Program-made: the position numbers and the translations under genes
Source of the DNA: Gammaproteobacteria bacterium
Lineage (GTDB): Bacteria > Pseudomonadota > Gammaproteobacteria > Thiohalomonadales > Thiohalomonadaceae
DNA length: 46,873 nt
NCBI GenBank assembly: GCA_023228645.1
Contig: JALOAT010000030.1
Location: 1 to 46,873, forward strand
Reading direction: 5' to 3'
The notes under the pieces: model-generated
Databases searched by the model: none
Told to the model about the DNA's origin: nothing
The model's input: only the letters and a program-made list of their open reading frames with translations
Shown: positions 1 through 6,932 of the stretch, piece by piece
How the letters are laid out: every line of letters begins with the position of its first letter
Numbering within the stretch: position 1 is the stretch's first letter

Positions 1-1130
1 CCTTCCACATTGGAGACGATGTGCATCACGTGCGAGTAGCGCTCGATGACCATCTTGTCGGTGAGCTTCACGCTGCCGGTCTCGGCGATGCGGCCGACGT
101 CGTTGCGGCCGAGATCGATGAGCATGAGGTGTTCGGCCAATTCTTTCGGATCGGCGAGCAAATCCTCTTCGAGAGCCAGGTCTTCGGCCTCGCTGGCGCC
201 GCGCTTGCGGGTGCCGGCGATGGGACGCACGGTGACCATGCCGTCCTCCAGACGGACCAGGATCTCCGGCGAGGAACCCACCACGTGGAAGCCTTCCAGG
301 TCCAGGTAATACATGTACGGCGAGGGATTGATGCTGCGCAGCGCGCGGTAGAGATCCAGCGGCCGGGCCTGGAAGGGAATGGACAGGCGCTGCGACAACA
401 CCACCTGCATGATGTCGCCGTCGATGATGTACCGGCGCGTGCGCTCGACGGCGTTCTCGAAACCCTGCTGCGTGAAGCCGGAGACGAAATCGGTTTCGCT
501 CACCTTGGCGGCGCGTGTCGGGACACGGCGCGGCGTGGTGCCGTGCAGTCGGCGCACCAGCGCGTCAAGTCGGGCGTTCGCGTTTTCGAGCGCATCGGGT
601 GTGGCCGGATCGGCGAGCACGATGACGAACAGCTTGCCGGCGAGGTTGTCGAACACCAGCACCTCGTCCGAGACCATGAGCAGGATGTCGGGCGTGCCGA
701 TGGCGTCGGGCTTCTCGGCCCTGGCGAGGCGCGGCTCGATGTAGCGGATGGTGTCGTAACCGAAGTAACCCACCAGGCCGCCGTTGAAGCGCGGCATGCC
801 CGGCTGCTCCACTACCTTGAAGCGCCCGTGGAAGGCCTCGACCCACGCCAGCGGATCGGCCACCTCGGCGCGCTCCACCACACGGCCGTTTTCCTCCACG
901 CTCACCTCGTGCCCGTGCACGCGCACCACGGTGCGCGCCGGCAGGCCGATGATGGAATAGCGGCCCCATTTCTCGCCGCCCTGCACGGATTCGAACAGAT
1001 AGGAATACGGCCCTTCCGCCAGCTTGAGATAGACGGAAAGCGGCGTATCGAGGTCGGCGAGGACCTCGCGGGTCACGGGAATACGGTTGAAGCCCTGGCG
1101 GGCCAGCTCGGTAAAGCGATCAGCAGTCAT
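1..1130 (-). CDS. trpE: Anthranilate synthase component I (partial, 3' end beyond window)
   Basis: TrpE converts chorismate and ammonia (from the TrpG glutaminase) to anthranilate, the first step of tryptophan synthesis in the cytoplasm. About 376 codons are present, against roughly 490-500 for the family. The protein begins MTADRFTELARQGFNRIPV, and the visible part includes NGGLVGYFGYDTIRYIEP and the chorismate-binding stretch DIMQVVLSQRLSIPF, followed by VRPIAGTRKRG and LIDLGRNDVGR, all hallmarks of the family. The start chosen is the ATG at 1130-1128, with a weak AGGTG ahead of it. It lies 118 bases after gph in the same direction, matching the rpe-gph-trpE order known from many gammaproteobacteria. 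The C-terminus and any trpG lie outside the window. Confidence 0.96.
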   Translation of the reverse strand, partial: MTADRFTELARQGFNRIPVTREVLADLDTPLSVYLKLAEGPYSYLFESVQGGEKWGRYSIIGLPARTVVRVHGHEVSVEENGRVVERAEVADPLAWVEAFHGRFKVVEQPGMPRFNGGLVGYFGYDTIRYIEPRLARAEKPDAIGTPDILLMVSDEVLVFDNLAGKLFVIVLADPATPDALENANARLDALVRRLHGTTPRRVPTRAAKVSETDFVSGFTQQGFENAVERTRRYIIDGDIMQVVLSQRLSIPFQARPLDLYRALRSINPSPYMYYLDLEGFHVVGSSPEILVRLEDGMVTVRPIAGTRKRGASEAEDLALEEDLLADPKELAEHLMLIDLGRNDVGRIAETGSVKLTDKMVIERYSHVMHIVSNVE

Positions 1131-1248
1131 GGTTACACCTACGACAGGAAGACAGGCACGGGCACGGAAATGGTCGGCCTCAGCCACGCCATCGCTGCGA
1201 TGCCTTGCGTTCCAGTGTCGTTGCGGTGTTCACCATGGGTTTGGCGGG

Positions 1249-1914
1249 TCAGTCGAACAGATCCGGTAACCGGCTCAGGGAATCGATCACCGCGTCGGGC
1301 GCGGCGCTGCGGATGTCCTCGCCGTGGTTGTAACCGTAACTCACGCAGACCACCTTGAAAGCGGCGGCGCGGGCGGCTTCCACGTCGTGCCGGGAATCCC
1401 CGACCATGAGCGAATGCTGCGGCCCGACTTTAAAGAAATCGGCCGCATGGAGCAAGGGCCCGGGGTGGGGCTTCTTGTGGGGCGTGGTATCGCCGCTCAC
1501 CACGATGCCGAAGAAATCCCGGATACCGAGCGTATGCAACAGCGGTTCGGTGAAGCGCGCCGCCTTGTTGGTGACGCAACCCAGCTTGCAACCGCCACTG
1601 CGCAGGCGTTCGAGGCCGTCCAGTACGCCGGGGAACAGCCGGCTGCGCACGGCGCTGTTGGCCAGATACAGCTCATTGAAAATGGCGAGGCCCTGCACGA
1701 ACTCCGCCGGCTCGGGCTCGGCGGTCATGTCGCCGGTGAGAACGCGCTTGACCAGGCGCTCCACGCCGTTCCCCACCCAGTTCCGTACCTGGTCCTCGCC
1801 CCGCGGCGGCCGGCCCAACCGACGCATCAGCTCGTCCACGCAAAAGGCCAGGTCCGGCACGCTGTCCACCAGCGTTCCGTCCAGGTCCAGCAGGATCATT
1901 TCCGGTTTTTTCAC
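1249..1914 (-). CDS. gph: Phosphoglycolate phosphatase, HAD superfamily
   Basis: Gph hydrolyses 2-phosphoglycolate, the product of RuBisCO oxygenation and of DNA 3'-end repair, to glycolate. The 221-residue length is normal. HAD motif I is DLDGTLVDS near residue 10 (first Asp is the nucleophile), motif II is VTNKA near 115, the motif III lysine sits in HKKPHPGPLL, and motif IV is GDSRHDVEAARAA. The start used is a GTG at 1914; an internal ATG at 1899 (MILLDLDG) is a possible alternative, since neither has a strong ribosome site. It lies between rpe and trpE, and fits the form II RuBisCO encoded 30 kb away, which is prone to oxygenation (family knowledge). Confidence 0.95.
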   Translation of the reverse strand: MKKPEMILLDLDGTLVDSVPDLAFCVDELMRRLGRPPRGEDQVRNWVGNGVERLVKRVLTGDMTAEPEPAEFVQGLAIFNELYLANSAVRSRLFPGVLDGLERLRSGGCKLGCVTNKAARFTEPLLHTLGIRDFFGIVVSGDTTPHKKPHPGPLLHAADFFKVGPQHSLMVGDSRHDVEAARAAAFKVVCVSYGYNHGEDIRSAAPDAVIDSLSRLPDLFD

Positions 1915-1925
1915 GGGAAAAATAC

Positions 1926-2003
1926 CTCAACGCAGAGACGCAGAGATACAGAGGACGCGGAGAATTTCTCTGTGTTCTCCGTGTCTCTGTGCCTCTGTGT
2001 TGG
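1926..2003. repeat. Intercistronic palindromic repeat, 'CGCAGAGACGCAGAG' family, copy 1
   Basis: A long imperfect inverted repeat fills most of the rpe-gph gap. The left arm carries CGCAGAGACGCAGAG and the right arm is its near complement, with GTGTCTCTGTGCCTCTGTG. Related copies are at 25886, 30026, 38288 and (a fragment) 42041. The transcript would fold into an extended hairpin between the two genes. Confidence 0.75.
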
Positions 2004-2018
2004 GCTGTGCTCTTCGGC

Positions 2019-2708
2019 TTACTTGCCGGCCTTCGCCAGTTCCGCGCGCATGGCGGCGATGACGGAGTCGTAGCGGTTGGGGTCTTCGGCCTTGCCGGCG
2101 CCGAATACGGCGGAGCCGGCCACGAAGGTGTCGACGCCGGCCTCGGCCACTTCACGGATGTTGGCCGGGCCCACGCCGCCGTCGATCTCCAGGCGGCAGT
2201 TGTAGCCGCCGACGCTGATCATCTGGCGCACCTTGCGCGCCTTTTCGAGCACGTAGGGGATGAACTTCTGGCCGCCGAAGCCCGGGTTTACGGACATGAG
2301 CAGCACCATGTCGAGTTTGGGCAGCACGTATTCCAGCACGTCGATGGGAGTGGCCGGGTTGAACACCAGGCCGGCCTTGCAGCCGCTGTCCTTGATGAGG
2401 CCGACGGTGCGGTCGATGTGCTCGCTGGCTTCCGGGTGGAAGGTGATGTAGGTGGCGCCGGCCTTGGCGAAGTCGGGCACGATGCGGTCCACCGGCTTCA
2501 CCATCAGATGCACGTCGATGGGCGCGGTGACGCCGTGCTTGCGCAGGGCCTCGCACACCAGGGGGCCGATGGTGAGGTTGGGCACGTAGTGGTTGTCCAT
2601 CACGTCGAAGTGGACGATGTCCGCGCCCGACTTGAGCACGTTATCCACCTCTTCGCCCAGACGGGCGAAATCCGCTGACAGGATGGACGGGGCGATCTGG
2701 AAATCCAT
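2019..2708 (-). CDS. rpe: Ribulose-phosphate 3-epimerase
   Basis: Rpe interconverts ribulose 5-phosphate and xylulose 5-phosphate in the pentose phosphate and Calvin cycles. The 229-residue TIM barrel starts MDFQIAPSILSADFARLGEE and shows the metal/substrate signatures HFDVMDNHYVPNLTIGP, DVHLMVKP, MSVNPGFGGQKFI and LEIDGGVGPANI. The start at 2708 was chosen because it matches the family N-terminus and follows GAGGCAAC; the frame is open for 27 further codons upstream, but those do not resemble the family. It heads the leftward group rpe-gph-trpE. In this autotroph it probably serves RuBP regeneration as well. Confidence 0.96.
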   Translation of the reverse strand: MDFQIAPSILSADFARLGEEVDNVLKSGADIVHFDVMDNHYVPNLTIGPLVCEALRKHGVTAPIDVHLMVKPVDRIVPDFAKAGATYITFHPEASEHIDRTVGLIKDSGCKAGLVFNPATPIDVLEYVLPKLDMVLLMSVNPGFGGQKFIPYVLEKARKVRQMISVGGYNCRLEIDGGVGPANIREVAEAGVDTFVAGSAVFGAGKAEDPNRYDSVIAAMRAELAKAGK

Positions 2709-2891
2709 GATAGAGGTTGCCTCGTTCTTGATTGTTTTGCGCTCTTCGGCGCAGTGAAGGACTCGGGATTCTACCCGCCCATGCCCCATGGGGTACTTAC
2801 CCCGATGGGAGGGGGCGGCGCCGAGGCCGGCGCCTATAATGGGCGACTACGCCGCTCCACTTCCAGCATAACCAGAAAAAGAGAGCCCGCC

Positions 2892-3347
2892 ATGAGCCTC
2901 GCGATCACCCTCCACCTGCTCGCCGCCGTCCTTTGGGTCGGCGGCATGTTCTTCGCCCATCAGATCCTGCGCCCGGTAGCCGCCAGCCGGCTCGAACCAC
3001 CCGAGCGCCTGGTGCTCTGGAAAGGCTGTTTCGACCGCTTTTTCCCCGTGGTCTGGGCCGCCATCGCGCTGCTGCTCGCCACCGGCTTCTGGATCATCTT
3101 CGCCGTGTACGGCGGCATGGCGGAGGTCGGCTGGCACGTGCACGCCATGCTGGGCATCGGCCTGGTCATGATGGCGCTGTTCGCCTGGCTCTATGTCGTG
3201 CCCTATCGCCGCCTGAGCTGGCGCGTGGCGGAGCGGCAATGGCCCGCCGCCGCCGAGGCCCTGGCGCGCATCCGCCAGGTGGTCGGCATCAACCTGCTGC
3301 TCGGCCTGCTGACCACGGCCATCGCCGCCGGTGGCCGTTATTTCTGA
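2892..3347 (+). CDS. CopD-like four-helix membrane protein
   Basis: A 151-residue integral membrane protein. It starts MSLAITLHLLAAVLWVGGMF; about four hydrophobic helices follow (near residues 3-22, 50-72, 82-102 and 128-148). The His in the first helix, the LWVGGMFFAHQ motif and the mid-protein HVHAMLGIGLVMM resemble the CopD/DUF2214-type domain, in which membrane histidines are thought to bind copper or haem. Whether this one handles copper is not shown by the sequence; copA is 16 kb away. It stands alone: upstream is the divergent rpe, downstream a repeat and the pilus leader. Confidence 0.75.
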   Translation: MSLAITLHLLAAVLWVGGMFFAHQILRPVAASRLEPPERLVLWKGCFDRFFPVVWAAIALLLATGFWIIFAVYGGMAEVGWHVHAMLGIGLVMMALFAWLYVVPYRRLSWRVAERQWPAAAEALARIRQVVGINLLLGLLTTAIAAGGRYF

Positions 3348-3376
3348 TCGGCCTGCGGCGCACCGACGCCGCGAAG

Positions 3377-3458
3377 ATGGATTCCGGATTGCGCCGGAAT
3401 GACGATGTAACGAAACACCCGCCTTGTCCGTCACTCCGGCGAAAGCCGGGGCCCACGC
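3377..3458. repeat. Dispersed palindromic repeat, 'CCGGCGAAAGCCGG' family, copy 1
   Basis: Two facing units: ATTCCGGATTGCGCCGGAAT near 3381-3400, then CACTCCGGCGAAAGCCGGGG near 3432-3451. The same unit pair recurs at 22768-22838 and partly at 26934-26976. It resembles a repeat common in proteobacterial genomes (from memory). It lies in the gene-free stretch 3348-3773. Confidence 0.7.
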
Positions 3459-3550
3459 CACGCCCGCCGCTGCCATGGCGTGCGCCCCTGCGCCCTCCCG
3501 TCAGGGGTATTGCGATTTCCTTCAAGCCCCTCGTCACGACCTTCAACAAC

Positions 3551-3566
3551 CGTGAACCAGTTCACA
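3551..3566. promoter_or_regulatory. CRP/Vfr/Clp-type palindrome, distal copy
   Basis: CGTGA-N6-TCACA, one base from the CRP-family consensus TGTGA-N6-TCACA. It shares GTGAACC.G.TCACA with the site at 3739 exactly 188 bases downstream. Both lie upstream of flp. A CRP-family regulator is an inference. Confidence 0.45.
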
Positions 3567-3673
3567 CTTTTTGGCCTCGCGGAAGCGAAGAATGCGCCAA
3601 GAGGGAGACGTACGCCGTCGAGGGGCGACGGGCGTGGCCAGCGTCTAGAACGCGTCTAAGTCCTTGTCGATAC

Positions 3674-3700
3674 GGCATATTCTTATGCCACCCGTGTTGC
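3674..3700 (+). promoter_or_regulatory. Palindrome overlapping a sigma-54-like promoter element for flp
   Basis: A perfect inverted repeat GGCATA-TTCT-TATGCC (3674-3689) overlaps TGCCAC-N5-TTGC (3686-3700). The latter has exact sigma-54 spacing but departs from the -24 consensus TGGCAC at one important base. If used, transcription would start near 3711 and leave a leader of about 60 bases before flp. Direct repeats GCGTCTA at 3641 and 3652 lie just upstream. This is tentative. Confidence 0.3.
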
Positions 3701-3738
3701 TTTCCTAGGGCGAATAAGGAAATGATGATGAAGGTTTT

Positions 3739-3754
3739 TGTGAACCTGCTCACA
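3739..3754. promoter_or_regulatory. CRP/Vfr/Clp-type palindrome, perfect consensus, proximal to flp
   Basis: TGTGA-ACCTGC-TCACA matches the CRP-family consensus in all ten conserved positions and ends 19 bases before the flp ATG. This position would suit repression or roadblock rather than class I/II activation of a promoter further upstream. It could alternatively act as a small leader hairpin (5-bp stem). See the twin site at 3551. Confidence 0.5.
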
Positions 3755-3773
3755 TTTTCAGGAGACCCTTCCC

Positions 3774-3953
3774 ATGCGCGCCATGATTCGCCGTTTTGTC
3801 CGTGACGAAGAAGCAGCAACCGCTATTGAGTACGCGCTGATTGCCGGGTTAATTGCAGTGGTTATTGCTGGCGCACTCACCCCGATTGGCGATCAAATCA
3901 AAACCATTCTTGAAAACATCCTGACGGCGCTCACCCCCACGACCAGCGGTTAG
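3774..3953 (+). CDS. flp: Flp/Fap-type pilin
   Basis: A 59-residue type IVb pilin, the main subunit of the Tad pilus. It has a short basic leader (MRAMIRRFVRDEEA), then the Flp motif ATAIEYALIAGLIAV with the conserved Glu-Tyr, a single hydrophobic helix and a short polar tail ending TPTTSG. The prepilin peptidase gene follows 21 bases later. The residue before ATAIEY is Ala where Flp pilins usually have Gly at -1 of the cleavage site. Codon use is AT-richer than in the rest of the operon, which is common for highly expressed pilins. A ribosome site AGGAGA lies 8-10 bases before the ATG. Confidence 0.93.
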   Translation: MRAMIRRFVRDEEAATAIEYALIAGLIAVVIAGALTPIGDQIKTILENILTALTPTTSG

Positions 3954-3974
3954 TCCTAGTTATTGGTCTCCGCC

Positions 3975-4433
3975 ATGAGCTGGGCATACCCCGTGCTAGC
4001 AGCCTGGGCGATGGCCGTCGCCGTTCTGGACGCCCGCTTTCGCCGCCTCCCCAATGCGCTGACGCTCGGTACCGCGCTCATCGCGGTGTTCTACCTGGCC
4101 GGGTTCGGGCAGGGTCCGCTGGAAACCCAGCCCGCCTCCAACCTGTTCGCCGCCGCCCTGTTCCTGCTGTTCCTGCTGCCCGCCTATGCGCGGCACTGGG
4201 TGGGCGGTGGCGACGTGAAGCTGGGCGTCGCCTTTGGCCTGCTCGGTGGGCTCAAGGCCGCGCTGGTCACCCTGGGCGCCGGCGGGTTGCTGCTCGCGGC
4301 GCTGGGCTGGCGGGCGCAGCGCGCGCGCAAGCCCGGTGATCCCCCCCGCGTCGTGCCCTGGGGCACGGCGCATGGACTGGCGTTCGCTGCCGCCGTGGTC
4401 GTGATGGAGCACATGCCCGGCGGCATCTACTGA
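3975..4433 (+). CDS. tadV: Tad prepilin peptidase (A24 family)
   Basis: TadV/CpaA is the membrane aspartyl protease that trims the Flp leader and the TadE/F pseudopilins. This 152-residue protein has the two expected aspartates: one in LDARFRRLPN (about residue 17-26) and one in GGGDVKLG (about 76-83, the GxGD motif). It has several hydrophobic helices and lacks the methyltransferase domain of PilD, as is normal for the Tad type. The ATG at 3975 was preferred over a TTG at 3963. Second gene of the pilus operon. Confidence 0.92.
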   Translation: MSWAYPVLAAWAMAVAVLDARFRRLPNALTLGTALIAVFYLAGFGQGPLETQPASNLFAAALFLLFLLPAYARHWVGGGDVKLGVAFGLLGGLKAALVTLGAGGLLLAALGWRAQRARKPGDPPRVVPWGTAHGLAFAAAVVVMEHMPGGIY

Positions 4434-4445
4434 CGAGGAAGTGCC

Positions 4446-4895
4446 GTGACAAGGCTCCGAACCGGAGGACCCGTTGGTGCAGCCCGCCAAGGCGGCGCTG
4501 CGGCCATCGAGTTCGCCCTGGTGTTCCCGCTGTTCCTCCTGCTGTTCTTCGGCATGGTGTTCTTCGGCATCAGCCTCACGCTGCAGCACAACCTCACCCA
4601 CGCCGCACAGACCGCCGCCCGCGCCGGATTGGCCGTTGACCCAGAAAAATTCCCAACCCCGGCGGCGTTCGAAGCCAAGGTCAAGGAGCGGGTCAAGGCC
4701 GAAGTGGATCTCGCCCTGGCGTCGATGCCGGCCGGTATCACGGTGAATTCCACGGTCACCTCGGAAAGCGACGTCTACTGGGTAAACGTGACCGTCACCC
4801 TCCCCAAAGACAAACACCCGCTGTCCACCCTGGCGGGATTTCTTTCCCTCGATGAACTCACGGACCTGACCGGGCGCGCCCGGTTGCGTCTGTAA
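4446..4895 (+). CDS. tadE: TadE-like pseudopilin
   Basis: A 149-residue minor pilin-like protein. Its N-terminal segment, QGGAAAIEFALVFPLFLLLF, contains the TadE signature (processing region, Glu at +5, hydrophobic helix). A soluble domain of about 100 residues follows. TadE is processed by the prepilin peptidase and needed for pilus biogenesis. The start is a GTG at 4446 behind GAGGAAG, 12 bases after tadV. No separate tadF is present; the only other TadE/G-like protein is at 12289. Confidence 0.9.
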   Translation: MTRLRTGGPVGAARQGGAAAIEFALVFPLFLLLFFGMVFFGISLTLQHNLTHAAQTAARAGLAVDPEKFPTPAAFEAKVKERVKAEVDLALASMPAGITVNSTVTSESDVYWVNVTVTLPKDKHPLSTLAGFLSLDELTDLTGRARLRL

Positions 4896-4917
4896 CCGGG
4901 TCAATGAAGGAGCCTCA

Positions 4918-5712
4918 ATGAACAGCCAACAACTCAAGCTGTTCGCCGTCGTCACCGCGGTCGCGGCGCTGCTGTTCGCCTATCTGGCCTTCCAGACCAG
5001 CCGTGAACAGCAGGCGCGGCAACAGCTCCTGGAGGCCGAATCCCTGCAAGGCCCGTCCCACTGGAGCAAGGCGGTGGTGGCGCTGACACCCTTGCCGCAA
5101 GGCCAGGCGATCACCGAGGCGGCGGTGAAGCTGGTGCCCGTGGCCATCGCGCCGGCCGAGGGCTTCACCCGCCTGGAGGACGTGGTCGGCCGCACGCCGG
5201 TGGCCACCATCGGCACCGGCGAGCCGCTCACACAGCGCCATTTCAGTGAAGGCAGCGATCTGTCACGCGCCCTCGGCGAGCACGAACGGGCCGTCGCCAT
5301 CAAGGTCAACGAGGTGGTCAGCGTGGGCGGACTGATCGGCGCGGGCGACTACGTGGACGTGCTGGTTTACGTACCCGCGGATGGTCGTCAGGTGAAGCTG
5401 TCGCAGGCCCAGGTGGCGCTCGAGCGCCTGCGGGTCCTCGCCTACGGCGGTGACGCCGGGGCCGCGCGCGCCAGCGATCGCACCGCAGTGCTCGCCGTGC
5501 CCACCAAGGACGTCTCACGCCTGGTGCTCGCCGCCAACGCCGGCGACCTGCGCCTCGCCCTGCACGGCGCGCGCCCGGCGGACGCCGCCGCGCCGCTGCC
5601 CGCCGCCTTGCTGCGCGATCTGGACCGCACGCCCGTGGTGCGCGCCCCCGTGCGCACCCGCGAGGAAGTCACCGTCTACCGTGCCGGCGAAAAAAGCCGC
5701 GTCGTGAAATGA
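4918..5712 (+). CDS. rcpC: Pilus assembly protein CpaB/RcpC (SAF domain)
   Basis: A 264-residue protein with one N-terminal membrane anchor (residues 7-26, LFAVVTAVAALLFAYLAF) and a periplasmic SAF-like domain (about 48-110, with ALTPLPQGQAITEAAV and GEPLTQRHF), then the CpaB C-terminal domain (VAIKVNEVVSVGGLIGAGDYVDVLV). CpaB proteins act in the periplasm beside the secretin, possibly binding peptidoglycan or guiding secretin assembly. The stop overlaps an out-of-use ATG of the next frame. The position before the secretin gene is the standard Tad order. Confidence 0.92.
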   Translation: MNSQQLKLFAVVTAVAALLFAYLAFQTSREQQARQQLLEAESLQGPSHWSKAVVALTPLPQGQAITEAAVKLVPVAIAPAEGFTRLEDVVGRTPVATIGTGEPLTQRHFSEGSDLSRALGEHERAVAIKVNEVVSVGGLIGAGDYVDVLVYVPADGRQVKLSQAQVALERLRVLAYGGDAGAARASDRTAVLAVPTKDVSRLVLAANAGDLRLALHGARPADAAAPLPAALLRDLDRTPVVRAPVRTREEVTVYRAGEKSRVVK

Positions 5713-5720
5713 GGCCTCCC

Positions 5721-6923
5721 ATGACAAGACTCAATGCACTGCGCACGGCCGGGATGCTCTGCCTGCTGTTGTGGCAAGGATTGCTCCACGCCGAACCCGG
5801 TGTGCTGCGCGTGGAGGCCGGCGGCCATCACCTGATGACGCGCCCGGGCGGCGTGGCGCGGCTGGCGGTGGCCAACCCCGAGGTGGCCGACGTGGAGCTG
5901 CTCTCGGCCCGCGAACTCCTGGTGGTGGGCAAGCAACTGGGCGAGACCCAGTTGCGCCTGTGGCCCAAGGGCGCGCCCGTGGAGGAGTACCGCATCATCG
6001 TGGAAGCGCCGGGCGCGTCCAATCGCGACGCGGTGAGTAGCCAGGTGCAGACCGACATCAAGGTGGTGGAGGTGAGCCGGCAGGCGCTCATGCAGTCGGG
6101 CATGATGCTCGGCAAGAACGCCGGCAACACCACCCTCGCCATCGGCGCGCCGGGCAGCCTGTCGGGCGTCACCTCGTCCACGGCGGGCGCCGAAGGCTTC
6201 GGCGGCTCCGGCTTCACCCTGGAAAGCAGCAGCGGTTTCCTGCCCATCGCACAGGCCTTCAACCTGGTGGCCGGCAACGCCAAAAAGGGCCTGCTGGGCG
6301 TGGTCAGCGTGCTGGAAAACAACGGCTTCGCCTATACCCTGGCCGAGCCGAGCCTGACGGTCATGAACGGTCAGACCGCCACCTTCCTCGCCGGCGGCGA
6401 GTTCCCCATCCCCATCCAGGGCGAAGATGGCATCGAAATCGATTACAAGGAATTCGGCGTACGGCTGATGCTCACGCCCACGGTGCTCGACACCAATCGC
6501 ATCGTGCTGAAAGTGGCGCCCGAGGTGAGCGAGCTCGATTTCAGCACCACGGCACAAACGGCCGGCGGCCAGGTCCCCGCTTTGCGCGTGCGCCGCACCG
6601 AGACCACCATCCAGCTCGCCGAGGGCGAGAGCTTCGTCATCAGCGGGCTGATCAGCCGCAACAACGTGGCGGCGGTGGACAAGGTGCCGTTCCTGGGCGA
6701 CCTGCCCATCATCGGCGCGTTTTTCAAATCCACGCGCGTGCAGCGCGAAGACAAGGAACTCATCATGGTGGTGACGCCGCACCTGGTGCGCGCCATGGCG
6801 CGCGGAGCGCCCACGCCGGCGCTGCCCGGCGAAGGTTTCGGGCGCTACCAGCCCGGCTTCGCCGATCTGCTGTTCCTGGAAACCGGTCGTTTCGACCGGC
6901 TCAACGACAAAGCATCCCGTTAG
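5721..6923 (+). CDS. rcpA: Tad outer-membrane secretin
   Basis: RcpA/CpaC forms the outer-membrane pore of the Tad pilus. About 400 residues: a signal peptide (MTRLNALRTAGMLCLLLWQG to about residue 23), a pilus/secretin N-terminal domain (30-105) in which ELLVVGKQLGETQLRLW is typical, and a secretin domain from about 140 containing VPFLGDLPIIGAFF and ELIMVVTPHLV. The ATG at 5721 was preferred over 5709 because GAGG lies at proper distance before it. The C-terminal 35 residues after VTPHLV are a variable tail. Confidence 0.93.
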   Translation: MTRLNALRTAGMLCLLLWQGLLHAEPGVLRVEAGGHHLMTRPGGVARLAVANPEVADVELLSARELLVVGKQLGETQLRLWPKGAPVEEYRIIVEAPGASNRDAVSSQVQTDIKVVEVSRQALMQSGMMLGKNAGNTTLAIGAPGSLSGVTSSTAGAEGFGGSGFTLESSSGFLPIAQAFNLVAGNAKKGLLGVVSVLENNGFAYTLAEPSLTVMNGQTATFLAGGEFPIPIQGEDGIEIDYKEFGVRLMLTPTVLDTNRIVLKVAPEVSELDFSTTAQTAGGQVPALRVRRTETTIQLAEGESFVISGLISRNNVAAVDKVPFLGDLPIIGAFFKSTRVQREDKELIMVVTPHLVRAMARGAPTPALPGEGFGRYQPGFADLLFLETGRFDRLNDKASR

Positions 6924-6932
6924 GAGCCCCCC

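Noticed and set aside
3356..3373. Hairpin GCGGCG-CACCGA-CGCCGC as a terminator after the CopD-like gene
   Set aside because: No T-run follows on either strand, so rho-independent termination is not supported.
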